NCBI GenBank assembly: GCA_030674185.1 | Contig: CM060312.1 | Span: forward strand, 28,634,835 to 28,698,834 | Direction: 5' to 3' | From: Monoplex corrugatus | Lineage: Eukaryota; Mollusca; Gastropoda; Littorinimorpha; Ranellidae | Length of the DNA stretch: 64,000 nucleotides | In this document: one piece after another, positions 57,542 to 64,000 of the stretch | Layout of the letters: every line of letters begins with the position of its first letter | Position numbering within the stretch: position 1 is the stretch's first letter | Notes under the pieces: model-generated | The model's input: the letters and a program-made list of their open reading frames with translations, nothing else | Told to the model about the DNA's origin: nothing | Databases searched by the model: none | Made by a program: the position numbers and the translations under genes

Positions 57542-57564
57542 GGACACACACACACACACACACA

Positions 57565-57595
<31 letters not shown>

Positions 57596-57609
57596 TGCAT
57601 ACACACACA

Positions 57610-57700
<91 letters not shown>

Positions 57701-57712
57701 ACACACACAAAA
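57542..57712. repeat. (AC)n microsatellite
   Basis: About 165 bp of AC with few interruptions. Confidence 0.97.
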
Positions 57713-58330
57713 TTAATTAAAACTGTTGATGTTCAAACAAAAGTAAATCATGAATTATTTATGATTCCTTTGAACTCAAAGGCAGATAATCAGACACTTG
57801 ATACACTAATTATTAGTCATATCTAATCTAAACAACATTTAATGTAAAATTAAACAATCATAATATCATACTCTCAGACAAGATAGTTTTTTCCAATTCT
57901 GTCATGAGAATTTTAGTTTATTATTCTAAATTCATCCGCTTAATAACACACACAAATAATGAAATATCATACTTTCAGACAGATGGGTTTTTCCAATTCT
58001 GTCATCAGAATTTTAGTTTATTATTCTAAATTCATCCGCTTAATAACACACACACGCACGCACGTATGCACATACACACGCACATACATATATGTTATAG
58101 TTATACACATACACACACATTCCTATGCAAACACACACACACATACACACACACACACATACACACACACACACGTACACACGCACACACACAATCAATT
58201 AAAATTGTTGATGTTCGAACAAGTTACAAGTATGTTATGAATTACTTACATGATTCCTTTGAACTCAAAGGCAGATAATCAGAAAGTTGATACACCAATT
58301 TAAATTCACTGTTTAACTTTTCCAACCTTC

Positions 58331-58399
<69 letters not shown>

Positions 58400-59090
58400 T
58401 TTTATCCTCCTCCCATCTATACATAAAACATAATACTAGTTACAGTTTACTAATACAATACTGAGTAACAACCATGACTTTTATTAATCATATCTAAATC
58501 TAATCTGATCAACATTTAATGTAAAATCAGATAATCATATCATCCTCTCAGACTGATATTTTTTCCAATGTCATCAGAATTTTAGTTTACAATATTTTTC
58601 TAAATTCATCCACTTCATAACACAGAAGAGAGAGAGAGAGAGAGAGAGAAAGAAAGAGAGAGAGAGAGAAAGAGAGAGAGTCAGAGAGAGAGAGAGAGAG
58701 AAACAATTAAAATTGTTGATGTTCAAACAAGTTACAAGTTAATTATGAATTATTTACATGATTCCTTTGAACTCAAAGGCAGATAATCAGAAACTTGATA
58801 CACCAATTTAAATTCACTGTTTAACTTTTCCTACCTTCCCTACCCCAAACCCCTCTCTTGCTCTCTCTCGCTCTCTCTGTTATCCTCCTCCCATCTATAC
58901 CTAAAATATAACACCAGTTAGTTTACTAATACAGTAACAACCATGACTTATTATTTGTCATCTAATCTAAGCAAAATTTAATCTAAAATAAGACAATCAT
59001 ATCATACTCTCAGACTGATATTTTTTCAAATTATTTCATCAGAATTTTTGTATATTATTCTAAATTCATCCACTTCATAACACATACACG
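57712..59090. repeat. About 480-510-bp tandem repeat, 3-4 units, microsatellite at each joint
   Basis: Unit starts AAAATTGTTGATGTTCAAAC, holds CCTTTGAACTCAAAGGCAGA, and ends TCTAAATTCATCCRCTTMAT then ACACAC or GAGAGA. Starts near 57715, 58197 and 58706; a partial unit lies at 57957-58048. Joints carry (AC)n, (AC)n, (GA)n and (AC)n in turn; (CT)n 58337-58395 lies within unit 2. Confidence 0.88.
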
Positions 59091-59282
59091 TACACACAGA
59101 CACACACATACAGACACACACACACACATTTGCACACATACACATACATACAGTGATACACATTTGAATTAGTGACACACTGCTCCAGTTCCCCAAAATT
59201 TTTAATGCCATTAAAATTGTAATGTCAATAAGGTCTAACCATCTGAGTAAAGTGAGAATGTGTGTATGTGCATGTGTGTTTA

Positions 59283-59283
<1 letters not shown>

Positions 59284-59379
<96 letters not shown>

Positions 59380-59463
59380 ATGTGCACATGTGTCTATGTG
59401 AGGATGGCAACTGGGTCAAGGGTCACATGACTAACAGGCTGAGTGTACACTCGTTCAGCATTA

Positions 59464-59497
<34 letters not shown>

Positions 59498-59573
59498 GGA
59501 GAGTGCAGTACAGAGTGACAATTTGGGTCAAGGGTCAAATGCCCAGCAGGTTAAGTGTACCTTTACTCAGCAT

Positions 59574-59633
<60 letters not shown>

Positions 59634-59650
59634 GTGTGTGTGTGTGCATG
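59284..59650. repeat. Three (GT)n tracts with a duplicated unique segment
   Basis: GT 59286-59380, 59467-59495 and 59577-59645. The segments GGGTCAAGGGTCACATGACT and GGGTCAAGGGTCAAATGCCC show the unit between tracts is duplicated. Confidence 0.88.
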
Positions 59651-59654
59651 GGCA

Positions 59655-59740
59655 CTGTTAGTTCTATTCCTGTAAAGTGCAACCAGCAGCTTTTGACATG
59701 GACTGTTAGCCTATAAGTGAAATTATCATTAAAACCTTAT
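59655..59740 (+). mobile_element. Family-6 tail fragment
   Basis: TGTAAAGTGCAACCAGC, TTTGACATGGACTGTTAGCC and AGTGAAATTATCATT. Confidence 0.45.
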
Positions 59741-60144
59741 TCAAGTCATAAGTGCCCATAGAACGTGACAGAAAGTTTCTTGAAACTGCCAATATATCCT
59801 GATTTAACTCATTAGGGCCTGTAGAACTCCACAGAAAATTACTTGAAATTGATAATGCCATAAATCTTGGCGACAGCGACGTATTCTACAGATATAGATA
59901 CTAATAATAAAAAAAAGTAATATATATATATATACATTCTTTATTAAACACATAACCCAACTTGAGCCAAGGAGGTCAACAGTAAAAATTAAGAAAATCA
60001 GATATATAATACCAGCAAAGAAATGAAAGATTAGGCCAAAGAATTACATCAGCCTTATCTTCTGTCTTTCACTGTTTAAACTTGATTGAGTGAATGAATA
60101 CTTACTGCAGTGCCCTGCATGGCAACAACACACACACACTGAAT

Positions 60145-60335
60145 GTCACAAAACGCTGCTAACATAATCTATCATAGCATAAATCCATGGAAACTTGTCA
60201 AACTGAAGTGTCACAAAAAGTAGCCAATACAGTCCGTCATAGCATAAATCTGTGGAAACTTGTGAAACTGAAGTGCCACAAAAAGTAGCTAATATAGTCC
60301 GTCATAACATAAATCCATGGAAACTTATAGGGGTA
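60145..60335. repeat. 65-bp tandem repeat, 3 units
   Basis: GTCACAAAAAGTAGCCAATA, CATAGCATAAATCCATGGAA and ACTTGTCAAACTGAAG repeat with slight divergence. Confidence 0.92.
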
Positions 60336-60339
60336 AAAA

Positions 60340-61331
60340 CAAATTCAAATTAAATTATATCATGTTATCAACATTTTTATGATCATTGCATCATTTTAAC
60401 ACGTTGCTTGTATTTGCATGATGCTGCCTAAAATGCATTTTTATTACTATGATATTGATCACAGACGGTACTTATTATCTGCTTAGCAGTCGTACTCCAA
60501 GTGAAAAAATTATGCGCCACTGAACGCCCGAACGAGCAACAGGAACGAAATTACGCCAGCACAGTACTATCGCTATAATTATACTTAGGGCCTCTCTCTT
60601 GGCTTGTCACATGCCGTCATAATAATAGTTTCGATATGTACCCTCTTTCACTCACACACACACACACACACACAACACACACACACACACACACACCTCA
60701 GGCTCATTCTAATTTTGGCACGTCTGACATCCAGTGAGAAAAACAGACTGTCTGGCTCGTTTTCAAGTCTGCAGAGCCTGTGGGATCCTTTCCAACGTAC
60801 CACGACGCTGACCTAAATTCTCTTTAATGAGGTCTAGGTTTTCTCATTCCCTCCCGTTTCAGATAATGTTGACCAATCAAACAAAGAACAAGCTGGCAGA
60901 AATGACTCACGTACGAAGCATTGGTATCTTTCACTTCCGCCATGTCAGTAGTTTCAGGCCGCATGCGTCGTTCTTCCTTTGTGTGTGTACACATGTCAAC
61001 AAACTTGCCGCATCCAATTTTATCAAACCGAAAACAAACAGAAGGCGTTTTGCAAACATATTTGGGCAAGACCATACACTCGGATTCGTAAAGACACAAG
61101 ACAGGGCCTCATCTGTGTCTGATAAACGGCCTAACAAGCCCCCACATTCGAAGGTTGAATTTTATCTTGCCAGCGAAATTCAAGGCCAAGCGGCCATTGC
61201 AACCCTTCCAGCAATGCGCCATATTTGCCTCCACAGTTACTTGACCTAAAGAGTTCCAGACGGGGAGGGAACTATACACTCGACGGCGGCTCGGTCTTCT
61301 GGCACCATTTTCTGGCCCCGGCATCCGCTTC

Positions 61332-61335
<4 letters not shown>
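60340..61335. other. Unique sequence, possible upstream region of the minus-strand gene
   Basis: Mostly free of repeats apart from (AC)n at 60652-60695. The part from 60900 to 61330 is richer in CG dinucleotides than its surroundings (for example CTCGACGGCGGCTCGG). It could hold a promoter or 5' non-coding exon for the gene starting at 56873; no direct signal was identified. Confidence 0.25.
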
Positions 61336-61344
<9 letters not shown>

Positions 61345-61365
<21 letters not shown>

Positions 61366-61640
61366 GTCTTTGTTTTCTTTTCATTTGTTATCAAGAGTAT
61401 TCATTTATTCATTGGATTGGGTTTTTGTTTCTTTGATTTTGTTGTTGTTATTCCAGTGGTGTTGCTTTTGCCTTTTTCGTTTGTTGTTGTTGGATTTTGC
61501 TTTTTGATTATTGGTGATGGTAGCGGTGTTGATGGTGGTGGTGTTGATGATGATGGTGGTGGTTGGTGGCGGTGTTGGGTACTTTTAGTTTTTTGTGTGT
61601 ATGTGTTGTTGTTGTCGTATTGTTGTTGTTGTCGTTGATG
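61345..61640. repeat. (CT)n, (TTG)n and (GGT)n runs
   Basis: CT 61337-61362; TTG/GTT and GATGGTGGT mixed runs to 61640. Confidence 0.85.
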
Positions 61641-61764
61641 GTGGTTTGTTTGATTGGTTAATCACCACAGAATTTTCCACCCCTCTCCCTGGGGAAAGCA
61701 TGTCGTCATATTTCGGTGCCACCCATTGTTCTCACTTTTTTCCTGCTACATGTGTGTATTACTG

Positions 61765-62005
61765 TCCCAGGACCGTCAGCCTGGAATAGACTTCTGGAAC
61801 AGACTTCGCCTAAAACTGCGTTTCTGCTTTTAAATCCAATTTAAAAACCCACTTCTTTTCCCAACAATGAATTCTACAACTACTTCTTCCCCTCGGTCTG
61901 TGTATCAAATATTGTAAAGCGGTCTTTGTCGATTGTATGCGTATGCCTGATGCGTGAGTGCGCTTTGATTTTAATTAAGATTTCGCGCCGTATAAAAACT
62001 GTTTT
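61765..62005 (+). mobile_element. LINE 3' end, second copy
   Basis: CAGGACCGTCAGCCTGGAAT, TTTAAATCCAATTTAAAAAC and GTCTTTGTCGATTGTATGCG match 16720-16960 closely; ends GCGCCGTATAAAAACTG. Confidence 0.7.
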
Positions 62006-62117
62006 TGTTGTTGTTTTTGTTGTTGTTGTTGCTTCTGCTGCTGCTGCTGCTGCTGTTGTTGTTGTTGGTGGTGGTGGTGGTGGTGGTGGTGGTGGTGGTG
62101 GTGGTGGTGGTTGCTGC

Positions 62118-62152
<35 letters not shown>

Positions 62153-62155
62153 CAG
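62000..62155. repeat. (GTT)n-(GCT)n-(GGT)n-(GTT)n triplets
   Basis: Starts at the LINE tail, as at 16.98 kb. Confidence 0.95.
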
Positions 62156-62334
62156 TTTACCTACGAAAGTGGCTTTTTTTCTACAGATTTGGCCAGGGAC
62201 AGCTCTTCTGTTGCCGTGAGATTTTTTGCATGCGCTAAGTGTGTGCTGCACGCGGGACTTCGGTTATCGTCGATTTCGAAAGACTAGCACCCAGAACCAG
62301 TAGGCCTACTCAAGATTTGACACAGGGGGGATAA

Positions 62335-62425
62335 TGGGAATCCCTGTCCGATTAGAAATCGAACCTGCCGGGGTTCTCGAATCCAAGGTGGGGCTTTTAT
62401 CGACTAAGCCACATACTGTTACACT
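62335..62425 (-). mobile_element. tRNA-like sequence, probable SINE head remnant
   Basis: Minus strand has TGTGGCTTAGTCGATAAAAG (A-box-like) and GGTTCGATTTC (B-box-like). No body or duplication recognised. Confidence 0.4.
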
Positions 62426-62739
62426 GATTAGTTTATCAGTTCATTTTATTGTGTTGTATTTTATTTCATCGTAAGTTTTCATGCCTACGTGTGCATATGA
62501 TATGAGACCATATTCATGTGTGTCTGTTATTTTCTTGTATGTGTGTACGTGCGTGGGTATGTGTGTGCGTACGTGCATGTGTGTGTCTGTGTGTTGGGAA
62601 GATTGTGTGTGTGTGTGTGTTTGCGTGTGTTTGTGTGTGTGTGTGTGTTATTGGGTAATATCACTACCAACTAAGTGTATTTAACAGGTAGTATCACAAC
62701 CCCTTCTTTCTCATTTTACATTGTGATCTGTTATGGTGT

Positions 62740-62960
62740 TATTTTTTATAAACCATGTTTACGCTGTTTTGATGTATCTGCCTATGTTTGTATTGCATTA
62801 ATATACTGACATGGCACCTTCATCCTTCACCCGAAAACGTGTATGTGTGTGTGTGTGTGTTTGTTTGTTTGTTTGTTTGTTTGTTCATGTAAAGTGCGAC
62901 AAGCGTTCTCTGACGTGGATTGTTAGCGCCATATAAAGGGAAATATTAGTATTATCATTG
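62740..62960 (+). mobile_element. Family-6 LINE-like 3' tail
   Basis: GTATTGCATTAATATACTGACATGG, GTAAAGTGCGACAAGCGTTC and TTGTTAGCGCCATATAAAGG; a (TTTG)n run sits inside; the triplet array follows immediately. Confidence 0.6.
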
Positions 62961-63178
62961 TTGTTATCATCATTATCATTATTGTTGTTGTTGTTGTTGT
63001 TGTTGTCATCATTATCATCATCATCATCATTATTGTCGTCGTTGACGTCGTTTTCGTCGTCATTGTTATTATCATAATTATTATTATCATCGTCGTCGTC
63101 GTTGTCGTTGTTGTCGTCGTCGTCATCATCATCATCATCAGTATGTTATCATCATCATCATCATCATCATCGAGGTTG
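62961..63178. repeat. Mixed triplets (ATC, TTG, GTC)n
   Basis: Begins at the end of the family-6 tail. Confidence 0.93.
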
Positions 63179-63385
63179 TCCAGGTCATCATAGAGGCACT
63201 GGCCCGGAGGACAACTATGATGCAGAAGTAAATCTGTCCATGTGTGGTACAACGAAGTCCTTCTGTGGCTGCTGATTTCGCAGTGAAGTTGAACAAAATA
63301 ATAGAAAGTCAATGTGCTCTTCAACAATTGAATTAGTCAGTCGCACACTGAAAGGAAGCACAGGTGTAGGCCTACGGTCTAGTCT

Positions 63386-63399
63386 CTGTGTGTGTGTGT

Positions 63400-63465
<66 letters not shown>

Positions 63466-63515
63466 TGTGTGTCTGTGTGTCTGTGTGTGTGTGTCTGTCT
63501 GTGTGTGTGCGCGCG
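63386..63515. repeat. (GT)n microsatellite
   Basis: GT run with CTGT variants. Confidence 0.96.
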
Positions 63516-63654
63516 CTCCTGTGTATGAGTAGTGTATTTTCATGCACTTTATGATTGAGGCTGGCATTGTGGTAGCAGTTGTATTCAATTTGTCCTTTAG
63601 AAATGATAAAGTACCTTTTCATTTGAATTTGTTATGAATTTGAAGTTAGCCCGT

Positions 63655-63805
63655 CATTGTCATGCTGCAACACTATATGTTTTTGCACGCTTGAAGGTTT
63701 AATGAATAATGTTTTGTTCTTGTGAAACACATTGAGCATGCATTTGACATGGATCCTTTGCGCTATTTAAGTGAAATTGTTTTTAAAAATATTAAACTAT
63801 CGCCT
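63655..63805 (+). mobile_element. Family-6 tail fragment
   Basis: CACATTGAGCATGCATTTGA, CATGGATCCTTTGCGCTATT and AAGTGAAATTGTTTTTAAA. Confidence 0.5.
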
Positions 63806-63863
63806 TAGAAGGGCTGGGCACGGTTTTTGTTTGTTTTAGTTTGTTTTGTTTTGTTTTGTTTTG

Positions 63864-63976
<113 letters not shown>

Positions 63977-64000
63977 TTTAGTTGGTGTTGTTTCCCTGAA

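Overview
The window is gene-poor, repeat-dense animal DNA. The split coding exons with GT-AG borders, four tRNA-related SINE families, degraded non-LTR retrotransposon tails, TTAA-flanked MITEs and very heavy (AC)n/(AG)n load fit a mollusc, most likely a marine gastropod. That taxonomic reading is inference; no species-diagnostic gene is visible. No prokaryotic, organellar or viral feature was found.

Two coding exons are convincing, both on the minus strand. The first (56873-56507) starts with a strong-context ATG, encodes the first half of a C1 (phorbol-ester/DAG-type) zinc finger resembling the RASSF1/RASSF5 type, and ends at a GTAAGT donor. The second (31657-29198) encodes about 820 residues: a charged, Ser/Arg-rich, probably disordered protein with three copies of an acidic-aromatic D-E-x-F-x-x-F motif, ending at a GTGAGT donor. 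Their phases agree, so they may be exons of one gene running right to left, but the second half of the C1 finger was not found. Weaker minus-strand exon candidates lie at 33.2, 14.3, 12.9 and 5.5 kb; the last has a stop codon and a poly(A) signal and could be a terminal exon.

The rest is repeats, named here only for this window. SINE-1: 18.0, 24.4, 26.3, 28.8, 47.8 and 53.3 kb. SINE-2: 1-84 and 41.76 kb. SINE-3: 39.5 and 51.1 kb. SINE-4: 6.3, 15.6, 21.1, 26.7, 32.0, 40.6, 45.8 and 49.9 kb. Family 5: 1.5, 26.0, 27.1, 35.8 and 52.0 kb. Family 6, LINE-like 3' tails: 4.5, 59.7, 62.8 and 63.7 kb. Family 7: 11.3, 36.4, 50.4 and 54.7 kb. LINE coding tails: 13.3, 42.2, 48.9, 49.1, 16.7 and 61.8 kb.

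The most interesting system is a small palindromic element with ends of the type CCCTTTGACTCCCGCACC and TTAA at its borders (piggyBac-like). It occurs as complete double hairpins (19.6, 24.46 kb), a shorter form (20.2 kb), halves (26.9, 32.3 kb), and apparently as the seed of tandem arrays at 9.8-10.7, 37.7-38.65, 44.4-44.6 and 45.0-45.2 kb. The copy at 24.46 kb sits inside a SINE-1, with intact SINE-1 copies elsewhere in the window giving the empty site.

Nearly all long open frames reported by simple ORF calling here are read-through of dinucleotide repeats (CV, HT, SL, RE runs) and are not genes.
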